The notes under the pieces are model-generated. The model ran no database searches, had not been told where the DNA came from, and saw only the letters and a program-made list of their open reading frames with translations. The position numbers and the translations under genes are program-made. Of a stretch of DNA of 64,000 nucleotides, positions 1-11,250 are shown in pieces. The stretch comes from Budorcas taxicolor (lineage: Eukaryota; Chordata; Mammalia; Artiodactyla; Bovidae), in the NCBI RefSeq assembly GCF_023091745.1, contig NC_068912.1, positions 77,549,067-77,613,066 of the forward strand. Direction: 5' to 3'. How positions within the stretch are numbered: the first letter of the stretch is position 1; each line of letters starts with the position of its first letter.

Positions 1-1380
1 TTTGGCCCAGGGCTATTCCAGGTCCAAGGCCACCACCTTCTCACCCTGCTCCCTTGGAACTTCCCCATTCCGGCTGTCAGAACAGGCAGCATTTGTAAAA
101 TTGTCCTCTATTCACCATCCGACTTGTTACACATTATTTTGATTGCTGCTGATCTAGTATATATGCCTGTCTTCTTTCAAAGATTTTTGAGGTGACGTCT
201 AAATACACACGTAATAAGATCCAGACAAAGAAAGAAGGGAGGAAACTTGTGGGGAAGGGAAAGTAAGGTGAAGTCAGAGGTAAGGTTAGGCACCCAGTTC
301 TTAAGTGAGAAGCCTGTACAGGCACTGGCAGGCCCCAGGGCCTTGCCTCTGAGCTTCTGATAAGTCAGTACTAGGAAAGCATACTCAGTTAAGAGTTCTT
401 GGTGGCTTGAGGATAAAAGCATGCTAGTTACTCAGAAGAAGCAAGGTTAATTGTGATTCTTTTGAAACTTGTAGTAATTTTCTCCCAGTGTTTATGAAGT
501 GGATGCCACTGAAGGTAGCAAACAACATCCCTATAGGAATGACTAATAAAGACCACCCTCGGTGTCAACCTGCAGTGTTGACACCCAAGTGCAGCCCAAG
601 AAGTTTGCTTTCAGTCTGGGTGTGCATTTCTCTGCTGGCCTTGCTTCATCCAAGTATAAAAGGTAGTATTCTCCACTGGAAAACAAGTGCATACGTTCAT
701 CCACACTTCTTCCCCTGTGATGCACGTCTGAGACTGTCATGCTTTTGATGCTGAGCCTGGACAGTTGGCTGCGGACCAGACTTGGCACGTGCATTGCAAT
801 CTCCTTACCATCCCAGTTCTGAAACAATAATAAACAACTTCCTGGGAAGTACTCAGTGAATGTTATTTCTCCCAACTCCAAATCATGCTATGCCCTGACT
901 CAGTCTGCAGAGTGGCTTTTTGATACACAGAATTTATATGGACCCTGTCCACTGTGAACTGTGCAGCCCACTCTCCTTGCTCCCTGTGTCTCTCTCCTTC
1001 CATTTTGAGCCCTGTGGCTTTATGTCATCTTAGATACCAGGGTGTTGTGTACCTTTGAGGGGAACCAGGGCAGTTTGAGAAGCTTACTGAAATACGATTA
1101 GTGGACTCCAAGGATGTGTTGGATGGCAGCAAACTATAAACTGAGCTATATATTGTCCACTTCTAATTTTCCTCTTCCCAACTATAACTTTAATAAATTT
1201 TTCCAAGAGTAATGGGTCTGATTGGTTGGCAGCACTGGTAAGATGAACCAGCAGGAACAGAGGATGATGTGAGAGTAATGTGTATAAGATGAAAAAAAAA
1301 TGTGTGAGGAGGTCAAAATTCCATGAAGACTGCCCACGGATGGGAATTTGCTTTTGGGCTTTGTTTTTCTTTAGATCAGT
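1..1380. other. unassigned single-copy sequence
   Basis: I see no exon, RNA gene or repeat that I can name here. The open frames on both strands are short and low in complexity. A 112-residue minus-strand frame at 543-881 has no recognisable domain. Confidence 0.4.
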
Positions 1381-1384
1381 TTTC

Positions 1385-1870
1385 TTAGAGTTATTTTGGT
1401 TGCAAGGAACAGAAATCCAATGTAAACTGGTGTCATTGACTTGATGACTAAAATGTCCATGCTAGCATGGACTTTGGGCATGGGTGTGTGCATGGGTTCA
1501 GAAACCATTATCAGGCTGTTATCCTTCACTCTCTTCATCTCTTGGCTCTGTTTAACTTGGTGAGCTTCATTCACAGGCGAGAGCCCCCTCAGTACATGCA
1601 GAGGTAGACACTAGCATTACATTTCCATCATCTTCACAGCTGTGGATCTCAGCAGCTAGAGTGCCTCTTTTGCCTTTGTTCTATTACTGTTACCAAAGAG
1701 GTTTGGCCCTGTTTGGATTCCTTGCCTCAATCCCAGGACTAGGCAGTAGACAGTGAGCAGCATCTGTTTGGCCAGGGTTTGTTCATGTGTTCCCCCAAGA
1801 AAGGATGAATCCCACCAGAATCACATGAAATAGGGTCCTTAGGAAAAAATGAGGAATGAGGGGTTTTTTT
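1385..1870. repeat. ancient interspersed repeat, family not named
   Basis: The left part (gcaaggaacagaaatccaat followed by gtaaactgg, near 1400) aligns by eye with the segment beginning near 19390 (caagtaataggaaacccaac, then actggcc). Both stretches then run for about 0.5 kb with similar short words. This is the look of a decayed mammal-wide repeat. I cannot give the family name from memory with confidence. Confidence 0.4.
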
Positions 1871-2760
1871 TGTTGTTTCCAGAAGAACAAAAGAGCATGC
1901 CAAGCAAATAAAATTTTTAGGTACCAGAGTGTACTGATTTAGAAGTTCTTAATATGGGATCCATTAAACTTGAAAGGTTAAAAATTAGATTCGGCTTCAG
2001 TTACGTTGACTACCTATTCCAAGTTTGGTATCATGATGGAGACTAGCAACAGTGAGCACACAGAGAGGAGGAGGGTGGATGACCCCACTGTGGGGTCAGG
2101 TAGGCAGCTTTTGGCCTGCGGACCTCATGTTGCAGCTCCCAGATCTAGACTATTAAGCTGAAGACACTGGGCTTCAGTGGACCTGTAATCCATTGAATGG
2201 ATCAATGAATGGGCTTCTGTAATTATTTGCAAAGTGGTGTGTGGTATTTTTTTTTTTAAACTGGAGAAAAGGATCATACTTCTATCATTTTTTTTATGGG
2301 ACTCCCCAGCTCCCTAGTGCTTAAGAGCCAGTACTTCAGACTTACTTGAATTGTTTTAGATTTGGCTAGCTTAATTAATCCTATGTGTTCGTTTCTTTTC
2401 TTGGCTAAACTAGTCGAGTTTAGCGTCCATGATAAACACAGCTCCTTATGGCGCAGACATGGTGATGTCAGTGGCTGAGTATGTTGCATCAAATTGCATG
2501 TTGAGGTTTTTAGGAATGTATGTAAACTTATCACAGTCGTAGTTGCCACTTACCTAATACTTACTCTGGTGCTCACCCCCTGCTAAGTGCTTTACGTGCA
2601 TTTTCTGAACTATGTATTTATGCATGTGACTGTAATTCTGTGAACCTTGGGTGTGTTATGGTACCACCTGCTGGAACCAGCTCCTTCCGGCTGTCTCTGG
2701 ATTTTTCCCTCTTCTCCATGTCTTCTTGTGGGGGTCCACCTGTCTCCATGCCACACCCAC
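1871..2760. other. unassigned sequence
   Basis: No gene or repeat is recognised. A run of T at 2249-2258 and A/T-rich patches are the only low-complexity features. Confidence 0.35.
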
Positions 2761-2764
2761 CGAT

Positions 2765-2860
2765 GATAGAATCCTAGAATCCCAGAATTGGAGGAGATTG
2801 CTGAGATCATGCAATTCAGTGGTTTTCAAACTCAGCTTTCTATTTTTCTAGCTTGGGGAC
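2765..2860 (+). repeat. possible hAT-type MITE remnant
   Basis: The words aatcctagaatcccagaatt and cagtggttttcaaactc resemble the ends of old Charlie/MER5-type nonautonomous DNA transposons. The match is short and the element boundaries cannot be placed. Confidence 0.3.
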
Positions 2861-2929
2861 TCCTGAGAGTAAAGGATGCGAAGGCGCCTTGACCTTGTCG
2901 TGTTTCACTCACCACTGGCTGCTGAGAAC

Positions 2930-3180
2930 CATTCGTCTGGGAGCACAGAGTCCAGGGTTCCATGTGAGACTTGAGGTTGAGTCCAGGCTACTACTCCGCT
3001 CACCTACCTGTGTGACTCTGGGAAAGTTGCCTCACCTCTCTGAACCAGTTTCCTTTTCTGTCAAAGGGGGTAATAATGTCTGCCCCACGGCGCTGTTGGG
3101 GGCTTGGAAGAGGTCACATCTATAAAATCCTCGTCCCAGCGCCTGGCACACAGGTAGCGATGCAGAGGTTAGCTGTGACT
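2930..3180 (+). repeat. MIR SINE
   Basis: The order of MIR landmarks is complete. A tRNA-like head comes first, then 'tgtgactctgggaaagttgc', then 'ctctgaaccagtttcctttt', then 'gcgcctggcacacaggtag'. It is diverged, as expected for a SINE active early in mammalian evolution. Confidence 0.85.
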
Positions 3181-3350
3181 AAGACACAGCACAACACAGC
3201 TTGTGAAACGTAGTTAAGACATAGCTTTTTTCTTGTCTCTCACTGTGCCTTTAAAGTTGATTCACTGGGATGTGTGTCTGTTTCCTGATGAGAACTTGAT
3301 CAGGCCTGTGATGTTTCTGGTTACTCTTAGGTAACAAAGAGTTCTATGTT

Positions 3351-3625
3351 CAGTCCTTAATTCGTGTCCAACTCTTTGCAACCCCATGGACTGCAGCACA
3401 CCAAGCTTCCCTGTCCGTCACCAACTCCCAGAGCTTGCTCAAACTCACATCTATTGAGTTGGTGATGCCATCCAACCATCTCATCCTCTGTCACCCCCTT
3501 CTCCTCTTGCCCTCAATCTTTCCCAACATCAGAGTCTTTTCCAGTGACTCAGTTCTTTGCATCAGGTGGCCAGAGTACTGGGGCTTCAGCTTCAGCATCA
3601 GTCCTTCCAATGAAAGTCCTATGGT
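3351..3625 (-). mobile_element. BovB LINE 3' end, 5'-truncated
   Basis: Read on the plus strand it runs from the complement of the BovB 3' terminus (ttcagtccttaattcgtgtc) through 'ccaactcccagagcttgctc' to 'catcagtccttccaatg'. It then stops abruptly. BovB is an RTE-clade LINE transferred horizontally into ruminant ancestors. This copy holds only about 0.27 kb of the 3' end, so it has no coding capacity. Confidence 0.93.
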
Positions 3626-3739
3626 TTCTTGTGCACTCACGTACACACACATAAGTACCCATCCTTTCTGGAAATTGGAAATGCTCACTTTAGTCTATGT
3701 ATGGTCAATTTTCATTCCAAGAGAAGACTTCCTCAATCT

Positions 3740-5090
3740 TGCCCGTCACAAAGGCCTGCCCGGGTGAAGCAGAGAGAGGGGAAAGTTCTTACCTGACCAC
3801 TGTTGTCAGGCCTGGTGCTGGGTTCTCTGAGCCTGGCTGGTGGGTGGATGGACTCTCTTACTCTTCGGGCTGCTTCTGAGGCAGCCCCGGGGCCTCCCCA
3901 CAGGACTCCCCTGCCAGCGCTCTCCATCTGGATCTCCCAGGATTCAGGCAGCGCCTCTCCTGCTGTCTGCTACCATCCTCAGCACCTTCTGCTTCCCATT
4001 CAGACTCTCTCTTTGGGCTTCTCTCACCCTCAGTGTGAAGCCCTGGTGGACAGAATCTGTCTCAAGGAGACCAAGGCTGACATACCTGGTGCCCTTTAAC
4101 CTCCCATCAGGGGAGGGAGCGGGCAGTCACTTTCTTCTGAGTCACCTTGTGTCTCTTCAGCCCCCTCCCACACTGTGGTCCCTCGGGTGGGTGTCACGTA
4201 CCAGTTCCCAAACTCAAGGAGACACGTATCAAGCCCTCCACATGTGGCCTTGGAAGCTCTTGTCTCCAGGTTTCAGAAGAAAAGTGTACGCCTACCACCC
4301 CACCCACCTCAGGGAGGATGGGAATCAGAGCATTAGCAAGAAATCGGCCCCACAAAATCCTCCCATCACTTTCCACCGTCCTGAACCTTTGAGCCAGCTA
4401 GGTCAACTTCTTAGAAATTTCCGTGTAATGGTCTGGCTCCTGGCTTTGGAATTTCCCATCTGTTGAATTGTGTTGCCTCAATGGAAACTTCCACTTGAGC
4501 ATCTTATTATATTAACTGTTGGCCCAGTTCAGGGAACTCTTCTGCAACAGCCCTAAAAGCTGTCCTTCAACCTGTGCTTGAAAGCTGTCCAGGCATGGGA
4601 ACCTTCCTCTTCCCTCCCTCACAAGCATCCCATTCTGACTTTCAGATGCTTGGAGTTGTTGGAAAGATGCTGCTCCCATGAAGCTGAGCCTGGGTCCCCA
4701 TAACATTCCCTTTAATGGGATCGAAACTGTGTGCGTGTGGCTCATCTGAGAAAACCTGCCTGGGCTCGGGAATTTTAGAGACAGCCAGGCTTGCACCCGC
4801 ACTCCATTGTCTAAGACCACCGGGAAGCCGCTGACCTCATCTCTGGGTCTTTTTCCTGTACTGTCACACCAGGGTGCACTTGACTTAACCCCAGCAGAAA
4901 GCGAGTATTGGGAAACTGCTCAAGCATCATTTCTCATGCTCCTGACCCTCATATCCTTTCTGTTGATCTGAGAGCCGATCTGTTGGGCTTCACAGGAGCA
5001 TCTTGATCGGGGTCCATCCACAGTTTATGAACTCTCCACATGCAAGCCTTGCAGAATGTGCCCTACTTCCCTCCCCAACACCCCTCCCCA
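3740..5090. other. unassigned sequence, moderately GC-rich
   Basis: Several overlapping open frames occur, the longest a 208-residue plus-strand frame at 3840-4466. They lack domains, and their composition is that of translated non-coding DNA. The stretch 4560-4830 faintly resembles an old DNA transposon but I cannot name it. Confidence 0.35.
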
Positions 5091-5092
5091 CT

Positions 5093-5118
5093 TTTTTTTT
5101 CTTTTTTTTTTTTTTTTG
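5093..5118 (+). repeat. poly(T) tract
   Basis: An almost pure T run with one C interruption. It could be the reversed poly(A) tail of a retroposon, but no element body is recognisable beside it. Confidence 0.7.
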
Positions 5119-5751
5119 CAGTTTTTCTCTTATGTTGCGTCCTTTGGACTCAGCTGGTGGTCTGCCTTGTCCAGCCCCAGCATTGTGGATGGGCCTCTCT
5201 TCCAGGTGCCCTTCTGCATCGTGAGCAGCTTGAGCCACTGTGATGGTGGATCCCACAGCAGGCAGGTCACTCTGTGTTTAGATTCCCGCCCCGTGGTGAG
5301 GGCAGCATCTCAGATGAGCAAGTGACAAGTGCTAGCAAAACACTTCGACCAGCTAAATTTAGGGAAGGAGTCACTTTGGGGATGTCAGCCTAAGAAAATA
5401 TTAAATGTACATTGGGTTGTTCCATGGTGGACTGATTTTCCTGGCCGGTCTCAGTCTTACATTTCCAGATGTGAACGTCCTCATGCTACTTTTCATGGCT
5501 GTCTACAAAGCTGGTGAGCTGTAGCTCCCCTCCCCTCCTGCTCCACTGCCCTTGGGTCCCCTCTCCTGCCCCAGATAACATTGGAGACAGAGACCCAGAG
5601 GGCACAGCTGATCGAGCCTAGCACTGCTCACCTAATCTTCCTCTCTTGGCCTGAAAGAATATATATATTGGGCCACTGAAAAAATCTAGATATGTAAAAT
5701 TGCTAATAGGCTGTCACCTAAAGCAAGCTTTCTATTTATATATTTTACAGT

Positions 5752-5975
5752 AGGAAGTAACATAGTATAAGCAGATAGACTAGATTTCAGACCATTCCTC
5801 AGCCACTTGACATGCTATGAGCACAGTGGTTTAGCATCTTTGAGCCTGTTTCCTTATCTGTTACATGAGGATAATTACAGTTGCCTTACAAGAGAGCTGT
5901 ATTAAAGAAACCAGTGCATGAAATGAATTCAGCACAATGGCTTGCCACATGGTATATATTCAATAAATGCAATAT
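5752..5975 (+). repeat. MIR SINE
   Basis: The middle (gagcctgtttccttatctgt) and tail (cttgccacatggtatatatt, then caataaatgc) follow the MIR core and its LINE2-like 3' end in order. Confidence 0.8.
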
Positions 5976-6077
5976 TACCATTGTTTGCATTTGACTATTG
6001 TGATGATTTCTAAAACAATTTTAAAGCCTTGAAAAAAGTATCAGTTCTCCAGCAATACTTGGGCAAGTCACTCTTTA

Positions 6078-6200
6078 AGTCTTAAATTTGACTTTAATAA
6101 ATGGAGGATAATCCTCCACAGGAATATTGAGAGGATTAAGTGAAGTAATCTGTAGGAAATGCCCAGCACAGCCCTGGCACACAGTAAGTACCCCAAAAAA
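6078..6200 (+). repeat. MIR SINE, 3' half
   Basis: The run 'gaggattaagtgaagtaatc' then 'agccctggcacacagtaagt' is the 3' half of MIR. The upstream part (taaatggaggataatcctcc) fits the central segment. Confidence 0.7.
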
Positions 6201-6580
6201 TGGTGGCCATCATTTCCCCATCCCTGCATTATCTCCATTTTACAAATAAGAATTTTCAGAACCCTTGTTTCCTTGTGGTAAATGGCTTCACAAAGACACT
6301 TTTATATATAAGAAATTGTTCTCACTGTTTTGTTCAAAAAGGAACAGGAACATTGAGTCCCTGGCTTGCTTATAAATACCAAAGTGTAGCATATATGAAA
6401 GCAGGCTACGTAACTAAACCAAACAGCTTTCCAATTTTTTAGGCTTCACCTCCTTTCCTTGTTAAGTCTTGGGTAAGTGATTTTCTCACTAGATTAGGAG
6501 AAGTTTACATATTATTTTTACAAGTCCTGTGGAAATATGCAAACATAGCTATATTTAACTAGATGCTATAAATTCAGATC

Positions 6581-6660
6581 AGTTTATTTTCAGTAAACTT
6601 CTTTCAATAAAGACGTATATTAGTTTATTTTCAGTAAACTTCTTTCAATAAAGACGTATA
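6581..6660 (+). repeat. 41-bp tandem duplication
   Basis: The 39-base string beginning agtttattttcagtaaactt at 6581 recurs without a mismatch at 6622, giving a period of 41 bp. Each copy contains an AATAAA motif. The flanks do not continue the repeat, so it is a simple two-copy duplication. Perfect identity implies a young event or recent homogenisation. Confidence 0.95.
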
Positions 6661-6796
6661 GTAGGCACCTTCATGGCACCCAGAGAGGACTTGGAAGGGG
6701 ACATGGAGGAGACGACAAGGCCTGAGCTGTAACAAGAGGACCCAAACTGGGGGTCAGGGTTTGGTCAGGAAGATGGAGAGCTGGCCTCAGTGGAAC

Positions 6797-6878
6797 GGGA
6801 TCCCTGCTGGGGAGCTTTGCCCCTGACACAGGGCGGAATGGGGATTCCTGACGGGGAGCTTTGCTCCTGACACAGGGC
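6797..6878 (+). repeat. diverged 44-bp tandem duplication
   Basis: The segment 6797-6834 (containing ggggagctttgcccctgaca) is repeated at 6841-6878 with a few substitutions and a 44-bp period. It is older than the 41-bp duplication just upstream. The short minus-strand frame across it (6671-6880) is not a credible gene. Confidence 0.85.
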
Positions 6879-6889
6879 AATGCCTGCGC

Positions 6890-7780
6890 TCCACGGAGCA
6901 GCTAGTCCCTAGGGCCTTCCTGGAGCAGTGGGCAGTCCTGAGCTGGCAGAGCTCCCATCTCCTTGCTTTTTACTGACCAGTGCACTTGCTGCACCAAATA
7001 GCAGGTTTGCAAGGAATAATGATAACATCACTATTCGTTGGGCTGATTTTGAAGTTTGTGTCACTCATGCTTGGATACCTTCGATGAAGGAATCATCCAG
7101 GTGAACAGGACACCTGCTCATAGGTTGGGTCTGAGTTACTCACCCTTGCAGACAGTTCAGCAATCAGTGATCTTCCTGTCTGATCTTCACTGATCAGGCA
7201 GTTCAGTACAATGATCTTCCCTGATGCGGAAACTTGAAATGTGGCCGGGAAGCTCGAGAGAAAGGGGAGGAACGGGTAGGGGACCGTGCAGTGGGGCCAC
7301 TTGGGTTGGTGGATCAACAAGTGTTTATGGAGCATCTCAGGCAGGATAAACGGAGAGCAGAACCGAACCTCTTGCCCTCTTCCTTGCCCAGCTCCATGAC
7401 CCACTCCCTGAGGCAGGTGCTGAGCCATGTGGCCTTAGGGAAATCTCCTGTTGCCATTCTGTGGACAAGCCTCTTGGGAACCCCCTGCCCGCATATCCTC
7501 ATCTTGCAGGGCCCATGAAGGAGCTTCTGGCATTATGAAGCTTAAGCCTAAGGATCTCTCACTGCAAGGACCCCTTCTGATGTCCTATAGTGCATGTGCT
7601 GTTCCTAATTTCACATTCTTTTCTTAAAGAGGTTCCCAAATTGTATAAGACTCAGGATTCACTAAAAACTGGATCTGTCCCCAGACCTGGGAGACCTAGC
7701 ACACACTCTGGGCCTTTCCCTGCGCCCAGTTTCGCCTTCACCGCAATGCTGAAACTCTGGTTTGCTTCCCCCTCAGGAGC
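6890..7780. other. unassigned sequence
   Basis: No gene, RNA or repeat is recognised. Open frames of 90-110 residues on both strands have no domain signature. Confidence 0.35.
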
Positions 7781-7782
7781 AA

Positions 7783-7997
7783 GCATCCCAGGTGGCCCTA
7801 GTGGTAAAGAACCTGCATGTCAATGCAGGGGACGCCAAAGATGCAGGTTCGATCCCTGGGTCCAGAAGATCCCCTGGAGAAGGAAATGGCAGCCCCCTCC
7901 AATATTCTTGCCTGGAGAATCCCATGGACAGAGGAGGAGCCTCCGGGCTACCATCCACAGAGTCACAAAGAGTCAGACACAACTGAAGCAACTTAGC
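7783..7997 (+). mobile_element. Bov-tA SINE
   Basis: A tRNA-derived head (gtggtaaagaacctgc, then the pol III B box ggttcgatccc at 7846-7856) is followed by the BovB-derived body (agaaggaaatggcagccccc, tcttgcctggagaatcccat) and end (gtcacaaagagtcagacac). Bov-tA copies depend on BovB proteins for mobility. The 170-residue open frame at 7590-8102 reads through this SINE and is not a gene. Confidence 0.95.
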
Positions 7998-7999
7998 AA

Positions 8000-9950
8000 A
8001 CAGGCAGGAGCAGGCTTTGCCCCTGTGTGTTCTCTGCTGTGGCTAGACCCAGCCAGACCTGAGTTCCCACTGGGAGGTCCTAACCCCGTGACTGAGGGGT
8101 AGGAAGGTAGGAAGTCCCAGCCACTGATTGCCGTCTGGGCTCCTTCCTGGCTACCAGACACCCTCCCCCGGGTGCAAAGGTCCCACCATCCCTGAAGGAA
8201 GGCAGGCCCTCCTGTGGCTTTGTGATTGCTGGGAAGGCCCTGAAAGGAGCCAGGCAAGAGGGAGCCAGCCCTGCATGAAGCATCAGCTGGCTGAACTAGG
8301 CCTGGTGGAAGATTCTCCTTTAAAAAGAAAGAGAGAGAATATCCTTGAAACTCTTTCAGCTTTGGCAAAACCATAACTCTGATCTCAAGTTTTGGGAGAA
8401 TGGGCCAGCCAACCTACAGGACTGTGCTAACCATGTGTGCTAGCTCACTCTCAGCAGTGATCATGCATGTCCCATTCCTCTTAGCCTGCACAAGGGCTGG
8501 AGTGCTTTGCTAATCAGTCAGGACTAAAGGTACTGGGAAGAAGAGAGAGGAGGGGAAAGGCCCTTTTTGTATGTGAATATCTTTCTACCACTATTTGAAA
8601 ATAATTTTCTCTTTCAGTCTAATAGTGGCCAACGTCGCCCCCTGGTGGATAAATAGATAACTGTATAAAATGAGCTATCATGCATTGTTATGGCTGATGA
8701 TCTGGAAAGAAATTGTCAGCCTGTGATGAGTTAGGACACTGAAAGGGGCTGGGTCTCTAAGGTTTGGGGAATGGGTTTTTTGTCTTGAAACGGTTATTCT
8801 AAGCTTCAGTTAGATTTTTAAAAAAATATCTCTAGAAAGTAAAATGGTTAAAATGCCACTAGGTTTAAGGGTTACACCTATTAAACTGCAGTGGACTTTC
8901 TGGCCAAAACTCTGCTACCGCTGCTGGTTATGGCAAATCCTTACCAGTCTGTGGGCTTTTTTTACTCCTTGAGATTGTAACAGTGACCTAACACCAACAA
9001 GAAAACATGAATTTCAACCACTAACTGGATATCTATTAGTGATCTTGACTTGCAAACTCCAGCTCACTGCTGCCTACATTGATATCTTTTGCTTTAGTCC
9101 AGCTAGTTTAATTATTTGCTTCAGTTCATTTATACTTACTTCTTACAGTTGCCAGAAAGTCACAGTTGGGCTAACTGGTGATAGTTATTTCACTATTTCC
9201 TGCACCTTTTTATATATTCTTAGAGGTAAAATGTGGAACAGACTTAGAAGGATAATGGCTGAAATATAAAAACCTTCCCACATATGTCATTTTATGTTGA
9301 AATGTGATTTTATCCTGTCACCTTTCTCAGGCCTCTGTAAATTACGCAGCTGCTTGTAATTATCAGAACTGACCTGATTATTTAGCTTCTATTGTAACTT
9401 CAGTAATAAGAGCCTTCATAATTGAAATCTCATCTGCTGTCCTTTGTCCACCAAGTGGTAGTGTGTGTCCCTGGTGAATGTTTATCATCTCCATTGTCCT
9501 GGATCTCCATCCCCCAAGTGGAGGATACAACCATAGTATTTATATTAATAATGCTTTTAATAGTTGTCTTTTTATTTTTTTTCTTTCTCTGCTCTCAGAA
9601 ACCCTTAGATGCACTTAAGATTTGAAGGCCTGGCATTGTAAGAAACTGTTTATTACTCATACATCAAATTAATTGCCTACTTGGGGCTGTTTTTCCTCAA
9701 AAGGAAGATGTGGAAGGAAAAGAATGTGTGCATACCTTATAGGTTATTATAATTTTCTCAATATTTGATAGAGTTTTCTAATGATTATTGATCACATTTA
9801 TATATAGAGAGAGTCTAATTTTTTACCTCATGTAAGTTTTATGTAAGAAAAAAAAATTTTTGGTGGTATCATCTGTTTGTTTTTTCCCCAGGTAAATGGA
9901 AATCAATTGTCCTAAGCACCAAATAGGAATTGCTTAGTGGTTGAGATGGG
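8000..9950. other. unassigned single-copy sequence
   Basis: Mostly non-repetitive and AT-rich after 8550. Apart from the CTCF-type motif at 8636 I see no named element. The part around 9300-9430, with several TAATTA/ATTA cores and no repeat signature, has the look of constrained non-coding DNA, but only alignment to other mammals could show that. Confidence 0.35.
8636..8648 (-). promoter_or_regulatory. CTCF core motif, minus strand
   Basis: The plus-strand bases cgccccctggtgg are the exact complement of CCACCAGGGGGCG. This satisfies every position of the published CTCF core CCASYAGRKGGCR. The flanking sequence is not a repeat that I recognise. CTCF is an 11-zinc-finger architectural protein that blocks cohesin loop extrusion in an orientation-dependent way. 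Binding in cells is inferred, not seen. Confidence 0.7.
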
Positions 9951-9957
9951 GATTATA

Positions 9958-10166
9958 TTTTCCCAGGTGGCACAGTGATAAAGAATCTCCCTGCCAATGC
10001 AAGAGATGCAAGAAATGTGGATTGGATCCCTGGGTCAGGAAGATCCCCTGGCATAGGGAATGGCAACCCACTCCAGTATTCTTGCCTAGAAAATTCCATG
10101 GACAGGGGAGCCTAATGGGCTACAGTCCATGGGGGTCGCAGAGTCAGACATGATAGAGCATGCATG
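9958..10166 (+). mobile_element. Bov-tA SINE
   Basis: Head 'tcccaggtggcacagtgata', B-box-like 'ggattggatccctggg', body 'gaatggcaacccactccag' and end 'gtcgcagagtcagacatga' follow the Bov-tA order. The element runs into a short (CA)n at 10167-10181. Confidence 0.95.
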
Positions 10167-10375
10167 CACACACACACACATATTTGCCCCAGAATTAATT
10201 GCTGGAAGATTTCTCTAGTTTCTTGCTGTTCGACCCACTGTGACAAAGCCCAGAGGAGGGGATGGGTCTGGGAGCTGGACTTCTTCCTGACCCAGCCCCA
10301 CCATAGCACAAGCTGGGTGCTTTTCTTTCCTGGCCCATGATTTCAGCCACCACCCCAGTTATTTGAGGGGAGATC

Positions 10376-10601
10376 TCACACACACACCGCTACCTACCTT
10401 TCTTTATTCCTGGCCATCACACACACACACACACACACCCCTACCTTTCTTTATTCCTGGCCATCACACACACACACCCACCCCCCCCCCCCCCACACAC
10501 ACACCTACCTGCCTTTCTTTATTCCTGGCCAATTCACACACACACACACACACACACTCCTACCTTTCTTTATTCTTGGCCATCACACACACCCACACCC
10601 C

Positions 10602-10651
<50 letters not shown>

Positions 10652-10677
10652 CTACCTTTCTTTGTTGCTGGCCATCT
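10376..10677 (+). repeat. compound minisatellite: (CA)n plus 27-bp unit, five copies
   Basis: A core close to 'ctacctttctttattcctgg' plus 'ccat' occurs five times, at about 10391, 10442, 10506, 10561 and 10651. A CA/CCC-rich spacer of variable length separates each pair. The last spacer holds an uninterrupted (CA)22 (10605-10648). Spacing changes (about 51, 64, 55 and 90 bp) come almost wholly from the dinucleotide runs. The repetitive open frame across it is an artefact. Confidence 0.95.
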
Positions 10678-10679
10678 GT

Positions 10680-11180
10680 CCTGTTTCCACTGTTGAAACT
10701 GGCCATTAATCTAACATTGAGACAGCCTGATTCATTAATGATTCCTTGATATTCAGATAATTGCAAGGCTGAGCAACATCAGAGTGGTTTGTAAGCTCCC
10801 TCTAATTTCAGGGCATTTTCAAGCTGTCATTATTACTCACAAATGGCAGCCCTCTCAAGTTCAGACTCTGCTGACCAGGAAGGAGAAGGTCAGACTTTAG
10901 AAATGTGTATTTGAACTTGGTCCATCTGGGGTTCGCGTTTTTAGTAAAGAGCAGGTTTTGCAGATGTTTGGAGGATCAAAGTGATAGTGCCACGGGTGTA
11001 AGTGAAGAGGCTCCCCTTTCCTTTGTGTCCCAACTGCAGGCTCACCAATCCGTGTCTGTCTCCAGGCTCTTGCCTGCTCCGCCACAAGTGTCCCCTCCCA
11101 TCACTTGATACTGGGGCACTCCACAGCCCTTGTATAATGTGTTACCATATTTATTTTTTCCCCGCAAGAGCTTGATGTCA
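10680..11180. other. unassigned sequence
   Basis: No element is recognised. The part at 10690-10860 is repeat-free and rich in ATTA/TAAT words. Confidence 0.35.
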
Positions 11181-11250
11181 GCATGTAGAAGAATATTGGC
11201 ACAGAGCAGACACTCTGAAGATTTCTTAAGTGAATGAAGGAACACATAAA
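11180..11250 (+). repeat. L2 LINE 3' end fragment
   Basis: The order 'ggcacagagcagacactctg' then 'aagtgaatgaaggaac' resembles the L2 3' terminus (a 'ggcacatagtaggtgctcaa' type sequence followed by a tgaatga tail). It is short and diverged. Confidence 0.5.

Noticed and set aside
543..881. 112-residue minus-strand frame
   Set aside because: No recognisable domain and no exon context.
3840..4466. 208-residue plus-strand open frame, the longest in the window
   Set aside because: No domain, no homology that I recognise, and overlapping frames on both strands. Composition fits translated non-coding GC-rich DNA.
7800..7860. tRNA gene suggested by the ggttcgatccc B box, as in every Bov-tA and CHR-2 copy
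   Set aside because: The cloverleaf is degenerate and the sequence continues into the SINE body. These are tRNA-derived SINE heads.
7590..8102. 170-residue open frame
   Set aside because: About half of it is translated Bov-tA and the rest has no domain.
10376..10677. CRISPR-like array of repeats and spacers
   Set aside because: The spacers are simple CA/C runs and the window is a ruminant nuclear genome.
10363..10749. 128-residue His/Thr/Pro-rich repetitive protein
   Set aside because: It is the translation of the (CA)n compound minisatellite.
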